A model generated the notes under the pieces. The model had not been told where the DNA came from. It worked only from the letters and a program-made list of their open reading frames with translations, and searched no databases. DNA of 64,000 bases from CAIVAT01 sp037141055 (lineage in GTDB: Bacteria; Bacteroidota; Bacteroidia; Bacteroidales; FEN-979): NCBI GenBank assembly GCA_037141055.1, contig JBAXDH010000005.1, forward strand, positions 1 through 64,000, read 5' to 3'. Made by a program: the position numbers and the translations under genes. This document shows, one piece after another, positions 26,977 through 34,689 of the stretch (within the stretch, counting starts at the first letter, position 1; every line of letters starts with the position of its first letter).

Positions 26977-29148
26977 TTACTCTTTACGTTCCAATATGTT
27001 CATCATTTTACCCCCGGATCCCGTAGGATGGCAGTTGTAACAGGCAGCACTGTTATAGGAATACCCGCTGATACCCTGGTGCTTGCTGTTTGTTGAGGAT
27101 TGGGGATGGCAGGAGGTTGTGCAGGTGAATACGGCATAATTTGCAGGATTTGTATGGCAGTCGGCACAGGTATTCCATTTCCCGTTGTGCCTTCCCGAAT
27201 AAATCGGAAAGTACTGGCCGTCGTGGTTCCAGTTGGCCGGATTCCAAGCTGTTTGAGAATGGCAGTCGGCACATGTGGTCGGGAACTGTGCAGCCGCATG
27301 CCCCGGGTTCGTGGTCTGGTTGTAATTCGTCAGGTGGCAGCCGACACATGTGTTGGGAGTTGTATTGTAATTCCCGTTGTGGCAGGTGATGCAGGGCACG
27401 GATATATGCGCCCCGGCCAGGACATAATAATTGTTGTGAATCGGGAAGGTGGCAGGTGTCCAGTTCGGGTTGGTTGTATGACAAGTATTGCATGTTGAAG
27501 GATAATTGCCTGCGGCGTGGCTCGGGTTGACCGATGTGTTGTAGTTCGGCATGTGACAACCTGCACATGTATTGGGTGTGTTCACATAACTTCCCTGGTG
27601 GCAGGCAAAGCAATTGTTGGCGATGGCGGCATGAGCTCCCGTTAGCGGATAAACATTGTTATGATTAAAGTTCGATGGCGACCAGGCAATCTGGGAGTGG
27701 CAGGTTTCGCATGTAGTCGGGAAGTTTGATGTAATATGGTTGGGATTTGTCGATGCATTGTATTTGTCGGCATGGCATCCGAAACAAACTCTTGCAGTTG
27801 TGTTGGTGTAGGTACCATTGTGGCACTTTGCACAATCATTGGCAATCGGGAGATGTGCCCCCGCCAGTACATAATAATTATTGTGTATGGCAAACGATGC
27901 CGGTTTCCATGTCGGAAGCGTAGAGTGGCATGTTCCGCAATCAGTGGGAATGCTAATCGCAGCATGATTCGGATTTACCGATTGGTTATAGTTTTGGGTA
28001 TGACAATTATAGCACACCATTGAAGTGCCAGCATAACCTTGAGAATGACATTTGATGCATTCTGTAGTAAGATGCGCTCCTGTAAGTGGAAAAGGGGATG
28101 TGGCATGGTTAAATGTTCCTTCTTTTGAACCTGTGGGATGGCAGGCATAGCAGGCTGGGCTGTTATAAGCATAGCCTTGAACTTCTTTGTGACCATCATT
28201 CATGTCGGGTTGGTTGTGGGCATGGCAATCAATGCAGGTAAACTGCTGATAGCTGGCCGGGTTGTTGTGACATTCGGCACAGGTGTTCCAGGTTCCGAGA
28301 TGTTTCCCTGAATAAATGGGGAATGATTTGGTGTCATGTGTCCGGTATTCGGCCGGTTTCCATCCGATTTCGGTGGTGTGGCAGTCATTGCAGGTCGTTG
28401 AAAAGCCAATGGAAGAGTGGTTTGGATTTACCGTACCATTGTAGTTTGCAAGGTGACAGGAAACACATTCCCGGGAAGTACTGGCATAATTCGGTGTTTT
28501 ATGACAATCCTGGCAGGCACTGTTTGCATGTCCCCTGGTAAGCGGGAAAAAATCATGGTTGATGCCGGCTCCCGTCCATGAACCGGAGGCCATGTTGTGG
28601 CAGTCAAGGCAGTTTTTCGAAAAGCCCCCTGCCGTGTGATTCGGGTTTGTCGTGGCCGTATAATCTTTTTGATGACAATCAATGCATTCAACGCCAAGCG
28701 GGCCAAAATACAGTCTGGATGCTGATGCATTTTTGTGACAGTCGAAACAATCTGCGTTAATATGTTTTCCGACCAGCGGGAACCGGCTTCGCTGGTGAAT
28801 CTCCGTAATATTATTTATAACCCAGGATATTGGAGTATGGCACCTTCCGCAGTCGGGTCCCAGGGTTTGGTTGTGCATGTCGGTGTGGCAGGAAATGCAC
28901 TGCTTTCCTGCTTTGCTAAACTCCAGCGACGTGTGGCACAACCTGCAGTTCACGGCCTTATGCTGCCCTGCGAGCGGGAATTTTGTCGTATTATGATCAA
29001 ACGACAGGACCTTCATGTCAATTTTCCACCCGGTGGTGGAATGGCAATCCATGCAGTTCACAGTGAAGTTGACTCCGTGCGGAGATTTCTGGGCAAACAG
29101 GCTTACAGAAAGTATCAGCGCCAATATTAATGATGACAGTTTTCGCAT
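26977..29148 (-). CDS. 28-heme-motif c-type cytochrome
   Basis: The 723-residue product has a signal peptide (MRKLSSLILALILSVSLFAQ), so it is exported. I count 27 CxxCH heme attachment motifs plus one CxxxCH (CTTSCH) near the C-terminus. Between them the pattern FPLTGAH...CxxCH, YN...NPxHxxxxFPTTCxxCH and WxPxxFxxH recurs, pointing to repeats of about three hemes each. Such proteins carry electrons over long distances in the periplasm or on the surface. Its start overlaps the end of the 20-heme gene by 22 bases, which suggests coupled translation. No catalytic site is recognisable. Confidence 0.92.
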   Translation of the reverse strand: MRKLSSLILALILSVSLFAQKSPHGVNFTVNCMDCHSTTGWKIDMKVLSFDHNTTKFPLAGQHKAVNCRLCHTSLEFSKAGKQCISCHTDMHNQTLGPDCGRCHTPISWVINNITEIHQRSRFPLVGKHINADCFDCHKNASASRLYFGPLGVECIDCHQKDYTATTNPNHTAGGFSKNCLDCHNMASGSWTGAGINHDFFPLTRGHANSACQDCHKTPNYASTSRECVSCHLANYNGTVNPNHSSIGFSTTCNDCHTTEIGWKPAEYRTHDTKSFPIYSGKHLGTWNTCAECHNNPASYQQFTCIDCHAHNQPDMNDGHKEVQGYAYNSPACYACHPTGSKEGTFNHATSPFPLTGAHLTTECIKCHSQGYAGTSMVCYNCHTQNYNQSVNPNHAAISIPTDCGTCHSTLPTWKPASFAIHNNYYVLAGAHLPIANDCAKCHNGTYTNTTARVCFGCHADKYNASTNPNHITSNFPTTCETCHSQIAWSPSNFNHNNVYPLTGAHAAIANNCFACHQGSYVNTPNTCAGCHMPNYNTSVNPSHAAGNYPSTCNTCHTTNPNWTPATFPIHNNYYVLAGAHISVPCITCHNGNYNTTPNTCVGCHLTNYNQTTNPGHAAAQFPTTCADCHSQTAWNPANWNHDGQYFPIYSGRHNGKWNTCADCHTNPANYAVFTCTTSCHPQSSTNSKHQGISGYSYNSAACYNCHPTGSGGKMMNILERKE

Positions 29149-30743
29149 TTGAATTCTTTTATTTTATAAAGTATAAAAGCTATTCCTTTATCCTGTGCTG
29201 GTTTGTGACATTTCGCACAGGCAACATTTTTATGTTTTCCGTCCAGTGGAAAAAGAGTTTTACTATGATCAAATTTTGTGACGGGCTTGAAAGCATCAAC
29301 GCCATGACAGGAAAAACAGTCGGTTTCCCCGTTTTTCTCAAACTGCCTTGCATGAATATCCGTATGACAACTGAAGCATGTTTTGGGCAATCCGCTGAAT
29401 TGCTGGGTTGGTTCAGCGCCTTCCGTTTTTTTGAAATGACAATCCCTGCATGTTTTTTTTGCATGCGCACCGGTAAGTTCGAAATTGGTTTTGGCATGAT
29501 CAAAATTAACTTTGCTCCACCTTGCTTCACTGTGGCAACTTTCGCAACTGGATCCGGGATAATACTTGTCACTGATAAAATTCTGATGGTAATTTTTATG
29601 ACAATCAATGCATTGTTTCCCGATCTCCCTGAAATGCCATGTTGTATCGGTTTTCGAGATTTGTTTTTTATGACATGCAAAACATGGCGTGGCAAGGTGT
29701 GCTCCCTTGAGCGGGAAAATACCCTCATTGTGCTGGGCAATGGTATAGTTGAATTCTTTAAATCCGTATACGGTATGGCATTGTGAGCAGTCGGGAGACA
29801 CACCTTGTTTGGCAAACTGGTTTTTATGATAATCGGTGTGGCAGTCGGTGCACTTGTCAAATTTTAAAGCATTTGTAAGTTTAGTTTTATGGCATTCGAT
29901 GCAGGTGACTTTTAAATGTCTGCCATAAAGTTTGAAGTCAGTTTTGTCATGGTCGAAATTTTGTCCTCCCTTGATGATGCTGAATGATGATCCAGTATGG
30001 CATTGTGTGCATACCTGGCCGAATTTGTTGTTATGCGCATCTTTATGGCAGCTGGTGCAGTTATCGAATTTGATGCCCTTGAATTCCTGGTATTTCAGAT
30101 TGTTTTTAACGCCAATTTTATGACATGTAACACAAAGAACTTCCTGGTGTTTGCCGACCAGTTGAAATTTTGCTTTGTTGTGATCAAATTTTGTAACCGG
30201 TTTGAAAGCTTCCTGATCATGACATTCAGCACAATTTGCTGAAAGTGTTTGCTGATGGTAATCCGTATGGCATGTTAAACAAGCGGGATTCAATCCAAGA
30301 TAGGTAAATGTCTTCTTTTTAATTTTTTGATCCGAAATGTGTTCGCGTTTATGGCAGTCTATGCACTTTTTCTTTGCATGGGCCCCGGTCAGTTTAAAAC
30401 CGGTAAGGTCATGGTTGAACTTATCCTTGTCAAAACGTATGATCTGAAAGTTAAGCCCGTGGTGGTCGCTGTGACAGGAAACGCATTCTTTTCCTTTTAC
30501 GTCTGAAGAAGAATGATACCCTTTTTGCAGGTCGGTTCGTGCTTTAAGTTCGGTATGGCATTCAAGACATTTTTGATTTGAAACCTTTTTTCCAAGGATG
30601 TGGCATTTTGTACAGTTCGTTATTCCCTCGAGACTGGTATGTGCTTTAGAAAGTTCGCCGGGCGAAATCTGTCCGAACCCGGATCGGGAAAACAGAACGA
30701 CCAGTAAAAATGCAACCGAAATATGGTTGATGTTCAGTTTCAT
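29127..30743 (-). CDS. 20-heme-motif c-type cytochrome
   Basis: This 538-residue exported protein has a signal peptide ending near SGFGQ and 20 CxxCH motifs by count. The repeating unit is KFDHxKxxFxLxGxHxxxxCxxCHK, with the histidine of GxH probably serving as a second heme ligand. It ends in the last motif, CENCHH. The gene lies between the FAD/Fe-S oxidoreductase gene (eight bases upstream) and the 28-heme gene (overlapping), so it probably receives electrons from the membrane proteins and hands them on outward. Confidence 0.92.
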   Translation of the reverse strand: MKLNINHISVAFLLVVLFSRSGFGQISPGELSKAHTSLEGITNCTKCHILGKKVSNQKCLECHTELKARTDLQKGYHSSSDVKGKECVSCHSDHHGLNFQIIRFDKDKFNHDLTGFKLTGAHAKKKCIDCHKREHISDQKIKKKTFTYLGLNPACLTCHTDYHQQTLSANCAECHDQEAFKPVTKFDHNKAKFQLVGKHQEVLCVTCHKIGVKNNLKYQEFKGIKFDNCTSCHKDAHNNKFGQVCTQCHTGSSFSIIKGGQNFDHDKTDFKLYGRHLKVTCIECHKTKLTNALKFDKCTDCHTDYHKNQFAKQGVSPDCSQCHTVYGFKEFNYTIAQHNEGIFPLKGAHLATPCFACHKKQISKTDTTWHFREIGKQCIDCHKNYHQNFISDKYYPGSSCESCHSEARWSKVNFDHAKTNFELTGAHAKKTCRDCHFKKTEGAEPTQQFSGLPKTCFSCHTDIHARQFEKNGETDCFSCHGVDAFKPVTKFDHSKTLFPLDGKHKNVACAKCHKPAQDKGIAFILYKIKEFKCENCHH

Positions 30744-30751
30744 GATTTTTG

Positions 30752-32086
30752 TTACCTGTGCTTTAACACGGCATCACCAAATTTTTTGGTGATGAGGATT
30801 CCGATTTTTTGTAAAAACTGAATTGGAAGTTCTCCTCCGGCAAAAATATAGATGAGATCATTCTTGATTTTCAACTCGACCGGATCAGTTCCCACAGTTA
30901 CAATGATATCGTCCTTTTCAATGCGGACGGGGTTTGTGTTAAACATGACCTTTAGAAGACCGCTGGCTACCGCCTCATTGATTTTTTCATTATTCTTCGG
31001 TTTTATACGGCTGAAAGCATCGCCGCGGTAGGTGAGGGTTACCTTATTCAGATCGGCGAGGAGCAGGGCTGACTCAATGGCTGAATCACCTCCGCCGACA
31101 ACCATGATATCCTTTCCGGATATTTCTTCAGGTTCTAACAGCCGGTAAGCAACTTTTTCCATAGTTTCACCGGGGATGCCGAGTTTTCGGGGAGTTCCCC
31201 TGCGCCCAATGGAGAGTAATACTGCTGCAGTAGTGAATTGTTCTCCGGTAAGGGTTTCCACTCTGAAATGCCCGTTTTCCGGAACAATGGCTTCCACTTT
31301 TGAATTCTGCCTGATCACAATGGTGTGTTTGTCCAGAACGCTTGTCCAGAAATCAAGTAATTCGGTTTTGCTTGTCTCCGACAACTTCACTTTTCCGTGG
31401 AGGGGAACATCCATAGCAGTGGTCATCACTATTTTTGACCGCGGAAACGTAAATACAGTGCCACCTAATGTGTCCTGCTCGAGTGTTAAAAACTTAAGAT
31501 GATGTTTTTTTGCGTTCAGGGAGGCGGATATTCCGGCTGGGCCTGCTCCGATAATAATGAGGTCGTAGGAGGCTGAATGATTTTTCTTCAGCGATTTAAC
31601 GATGTTGTCCACTGCCTGCCTGCCCTGTTCAACGGCATTCTTTATCAAACCCATCCCGCCAAGTTCTCCTGCAATGAAAATCCCCGGAACATTGGTCTCA
31701 AAATGTTGGTTAACATGGGGTAAATCAACACCTCTTTTTTCCGTCCCGATGCAAAGTGAAATGGCCTGTGTCGGGCAGGCATGAAAACATGCACCGTGGC
31801 CGATGCAATGGGAGGCATTGATCGTGGTCGCTTTGCCGTTCCTGATACCAAGGATGTCTTTTTCGGGGCAGGCAGAGATGCACGCCCCGGTTCTGATGCA
31901 GCTTCCTTCATCAACGACAGGGTGGAGAGAAACAGGTTCATACAAACCGTCGAGTTTAGCCTGAACGATCTTTTGTTCAACTTTTTTGGAATCGCGTGAT
32001 TGTTTGCGCAGGTAAATAAAAATAATGATCAGGCAGAGACCGATCGCTACCGAGTAGATGACAATTTGTTCAAAAATCAGTTCCAT
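30752..32086 (-). CDS. Membrane-anchored FAD/NAD(P) oxidoreductase with two Fe-S motifs
   Basis: The 444-residue protein has one N-terminal helix (residues 7-26), then two ferredoxin-like motifs and a pyridine-nucleotide disulphide oxidoreductase part with FAD site IIIGAGPAG and NAD(P) site MVVGGGDSAIES. The Fe-S motifs are C63-x5-C69-x3-C73-P and C94-x5-C100-x3-C104-P; in each the usual second cysteine is replaced (T66 and H97). There is no thioredoxin-reductase CxxC, so it probably moves electrons between NAD(P)H, FAD and Fe-S. It lies three bases after the membrane cytochrome-like gene and eight before the 20-heme gene. Confidence 0.85.
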   Translation of the reverse strand: MELIFEQIVIYSVAIGLCLIIIFIYLRKQSRDSKKVEQKIVQAKLDGLYEPVSLHPVVDEGSCIRTGACISACPEKDILGIRNGKATTINASHCIGHGACFHACPTQAISLCIGTEKRGVDLPHVNQHFETNVPGIFIAGELGGMGLIKNAVEQGRQAVDNIVKSLKKNHSASYDLIIIGAGPAGISASLNAKKHHLKFLTLEQDTLGGTVFTFPRSKIVMTTAMDVPLHGKVKLSETSKTELLDFWTSVLDKHTIVIRQNSKVEAIVPENGHFRVETLTGEQFTTAAVLLSIGRRGTPRKLGIPGETMEKVAYRLLEPEEISGKDIMVVGGGDSAIESALLLADLNKVTLTYRGDAFSRIKPKNNEKINEAVASGLLKVMFNTNPVRIEKDDIIVTVGTDPVELKIKNDLIYIFAGGELPIQFLQKIGILITKKFGDAVLKHR

Positions 32087-32089
32087 GAC

Positions 32090-32959
32090 TTAGAATATCC
32101 AACGATAACCAAAAATGATTGTAACCGCAACGTGAATAATCATGATGATCAGCATAAGAATGGCAAAAGGCAGATGTGCCACGTGCCAGTATTTAAACAG
32201 TTCCTGCATAATAACAAGCCGGTCGATCCTCCTGTTTAGTGAAATGTCACTCTTAACAAGGTTCAGGATTGCTTTCTGCTGCGGTTTGGTAATGTTGTTT
32301 TTCCTGAGAATTGTTTTTACGTTTCGGACTGTCTTTGCGTCTTCCCGGTATTTATTGAAAAAGCGTACAAAAAAGTTTCCCTGATATAATTCGACTTTCT
32401 TTTTGGTCGAATCAACAATCACATTGTAGCTTTCGTCGTCAAGGGCAACAAGTTCCCGGATGGTGTCTCCGATGTTGCTCTTCATCTCCCTGACTTCATT
32501 TAAACTCAGTTCCCTGCCTTCTATTGTACGCGGTATCTGAATATATATAAATCTGCCTATGATGCCGCTCAGGAAAACCGCAACCATGCTCCAGAAACTG
32601 ATAGCAACGAGTCCTCCGAATTTGAAAGAGGTATGAAAAAGGACCAGGATCGGTCCTAAGGAACAGAGGAAAATATGGAATTCAAGCCAGTGCTTGAGAA
32701 TACCCACCCGTGTAAGTATCCTGAACCGTTTCCGGATCATGTAAAAGGAGACCCCGATGAGCATCAGGAATGAACCGATTATACCCAGCCCATGTCCCCA
32801 AACTCCGCTGGGTTTCAGTAGTATATAGTCAGGGTGAAAGAACCTGTCTTCAATTCCGAGCCTGTAGTATGGAAATCCGATGTAGGTTATTGCAATCAGG
32901 GCTGCAGCGACAATGGAGGATAATATTAAGAGATATATGAAATGTGCAATTTTAGACAT
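32090..32959 (-). CDS. Di-heme cytochrome b-like membrane protein
   Basis: This 289-residue protein has about five transmembrane helices (near 7-29, 54-75, 91-109, 116-136 and 262-283) and a charged loop of about 110 residues before the last one. Histidines H95 and H109 lie in one helix with 13 residues between them, and H262 and H276 in another with the same spacing. Two HX13H helices are the classic ligand set for two b-type hemes stacked across a membrane. It is the first gene of the locus and probably joins cytoplasmic electron donors or quinol to the cytochromes. I do not recognise the exact family. Confidence 0.72.
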   Translation of the reverse strand: MSKIAHFIYLLILSSIVAAALIAITYIGFPYYRLGIEDRFFHPDYILLKPSGVWGHGLGIIGSFLMLIGVSFYMIRKRFRILTRVGILKHWLEFHIFLCSLGPILVLFHTSFKFGGLVAISFWSMVAVFLSGIIGRFIYIQIPRTIEGRELSLNEVREMKSNIGDTIRELVALDDESYNVIVDSTKKKVELYQGNFFVRFFNKYREDAKTVRNVKTILRKNNITKPQQKAILNLVKSDISLNRRIDRLVIMQELFKYWHVAHLPFAILMLIIMIIHVAVTIIFGYRWIF

Positions 32960-33011
32960 GGGGTTTAATCAGGAATGTTTTTGCTACGAAAATCAGTGAA
33001 ATTTAATTAAG

Positions 33012-33045
33012 CAAAATTAAGCAAAAGAGGGCTTAATTCTTCAAA
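33012..33045 (-). promoter_or_regulatory. Candidate promoter of the cytochrome operon
   Basis: On the minus strand TTTG (33042-33045) is followed after 22 bases by TAATTTTG (33012-33019). Transcription would start around 33006, with a leader of about 46 bases before the cytochrome b-like gene. Confidence 0.5.
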
Positions 33046-33088
33046 TTCATGCAATTGAGAATGATTCTAAATATTGACAATAAAGAGG

Positions 33089-33847
33089 TTAGCGAATGTT
33101 CAGGAAGATCCGCCGGGATAATTCAGCCTGGTGGATAAACATTTGCCTGCCGTTTTGTGTCCGGGCATGTGCTGCAATCCCACGCCTGATGAATTCGGTT
33201 TCTTCCGGGTTGTAGATCAGGTCATACAAAAAGTGTTCATCTGAAAGGAATTCATAAGGTATTGGAGGGCAGTTGGCTGTGTCGGGATACATGCCAAGCG
33301 GGGTGGTGTTGATGATGAGCGGGTGGTTTTTGATAACTTCACCGGTCAGTCCGGAATAGGAATAAATGCCTGGTCTGCCGTGGCTGCGGGAAACAAAATT
33401 GAACGGGATTTCCATGAGAGATAATGCACGGGCGATTGCCTTCGAAGCGCCGCCGGTGCCTAATACCAGGGCCGGACCGGGGGGAGGATGAGCATTGAAG
33501 GACATTATGAACCCCGGGGTATCGGTGTTGAAGCCTTTTGTGAGGGTTTTCCCGCAATTGCGGGTGACTTTAATTGTATTTACCGCGCCGATTATCCTGG
33601 CTTCTTCATCCAGTTCGTCGAGATACGGAATGATGGATTCTTTATACGGGATGGTGACATTCAGACCCGAAAGGTCAGGGCTGCCGGCGAGAAGATCAGG
33701 GAATTGAGCTATATCTGAAAGAGGGAAAAGGCGGTATTCTTTATTGGTGTCGCCTGCTGCAAGGAATTTTTCGTTGTGATAAACGGCCGATGATGAATGA
33801 GCCAGGGGATAACCGATCAACCCGAATAACTGATGTCCCTCCTCCAT
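33089..33847 (-). CDS. aroE: Shikimate dehydrogenase
   Basis: This 252-residue enzyme reduces 3-dehydroshikimate to shikimate with NADPH in aromatic amino-acid synthesis. Seen are the substrate site GYPLAHSSSAVYHN, the catalytic NVTIPYK with its lysine, the nucleotide-binding GTGGASKAIA and the C-terminal HQAELSRRIF. It is slightly shorter than the usual 270 residues but complete. It is downstream of the phosphosulfolactate synthase gene, separated by an array of eight-base repeats. Confidence 0.95.
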   Translation of the reverse strand: MEEGHQLFGLIGYPLAHSSSAVYHNEKFLAAGDTNKEYRLFPLSDIAQFPDLLAGSPDLSGLNVTIPYKESIIPYLDELDEEARIIGAVNTIKVTRNCGKTLTKGFNTDTPGFIMSFNAHPPPGPALVLGTGGASKAIARALSLMEIPFNFVSRSHGRPGIYSYSGLTGEVIKNHPLIINTTPLGMYPDTANCPPIPYEFLSDEHFLYDLIYNPEETEFIRRGIAAHARTQNGRQMFIHQAELSRRIFLNIR

Positions 33848-33854
33848 TTCAATG

Positions 33855-33894
33855 TTTCACTATTTCACCATTTCGCTATTTCACTATTTCGCTA
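33855..33894 (-). repeat. Five-unit TAGCGAAA array
   Basis: Five eight-base units (TTTCACTA, TTTCACCA, TTTCGCTA, TTTCACTA, TTTCGCTA on the plus strand) run without gaps. The stop codon TAG of the phosphosulfolactate synthase gene (33892-33894) is the first triplet of the array on the coding strand. The same unit occurs three times at 53859-53882, in the tail of dinB. Confidence 0.85.
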
Positions 33895-34680
33895 CTTTAG
33901 CTGGAACTTCTTATATTTTGCAGGCAGGAAGCTGAAGAAAGTATCCCCCCTCAAACCAAGGCGCAATGTTTCGAGCGGGATCAGTTCGGCAGGGGCAATA
34001 TTTCCAAGGTTCACATTGGCGCCAAAATTTTTGATAAACCAAACCTGCTGTGCTTTTAATGGTGCTTCCCAAAGCAAGTTGGCGGCATCGATCTTTGCCA
34101 GGATTTTGTTTATAAGAGCAGTGTTGGCTTTCCCGGTTGAACCATAAATGCCCACAGTCCCACTCTCGCGTGCTTCGCCAATAACCTTGAACGAGCCTGC
34201 CTGCAACTCTTTTTGCATCATATCAATCCACCGGCCGGGAGCGATCAGGATGCCTGATTCCTTTGAACCAACTTCGGACAATACTGTGAAGTTTTTGGCC
34301 AATTTATGGATGTACTCGCACTTGACATCGTGATCCATGAGCATTGAACCGTCGGAAACCTCAACTGAATCGAGGCCAAGCCGGTCAATATACTTCAGGT
34401 AATCATCAAAAAGGTTGCGGATCACAAATGCTTCGAAGAGGGTTCCACCGGCATACACTTTGATATTTGCATCATGGTAGACTTTTACTTTCTCCTTCAC
34501 CTTGTTGCCGACAACGGATGTTCCGAATCCGAGTTTGACAAAATCAGCAAGGTGACCTGCCGATTCAACAAAGTCTTCAGCCTCGCGCACGCTGAGGCCT
34601 TTATCCATCACCATGGCGATTCCGTTTTGCCTTGGCTTGGCTGCACGGTCGGGCAGAAAGGGCAGGGTATGTTCAGTCAT
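33892..34680 (-). CDS. Phosphosulfolactate synthase family protein
   Basis: This 262-residue TIM-barrel protein belongs to the ComA family, which adds sulfite to phosphoenolpyruvate to give phosphosulfolactate, the first step of coenzyme M synthesis in methanogens. It has the family segments DFVKLGFGTS, KVYAGGTLFE, EVSDGSM and GANVNLGNI. Bacteroidota do not make coenzyme M in general; the product could feed sulfolactate or another sulfonate. No comB or comC gene is nearby. It lies nine bases after the TPR gene, so the two are probably co-transcribed. Confidence 0.85.
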   Translation of the reverse strand: MTEHTLPFLPDRAAKPRQNGIAMVMDKGLSVREAEDFVESAGHLADFVKLGFGTSVVGNKVKEKVKVYHDANIKVYAGGTLFEAFVIRNLFDDYLKYIDRLGLDSVEVSDGSMLMDHDVKCEYIHKLAKNFTVLSEVGSKESGILIAPGRWIDMMQKELQAGSFKVIGEARESGTVGIYGSTGKANTALINKILAKIDAANLLWEAPLKAQQVWFIKNFGANVNLGNIAPAELIPLETLRLGLRGDTFFSFLPAKYKKFQLK

Positions 34681-34689
34681 CCTGGTTGT

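Noticed and set aside
29130..29786. Open frame of 218 codons on the plus strand across the 20-heme cytochrome gene
   Set aside because: The regular CxxCH codons on the other strand open this frame by chance; the hydrophobic look comes from the reverse of lysine and glutamate codons.
26977..30743. Known nitrite or hydroxylamine reductase octaheme enzymes
   Set aside because: The heme number, the repeats and the absence of CxxCK or other catalytic heme sites do not fit NrfA or related enzymes.
33855..33894. CRISPR-like repeat array
   Set aside because: The units are eight bases and touch one another, with no spacers and no cas genes.
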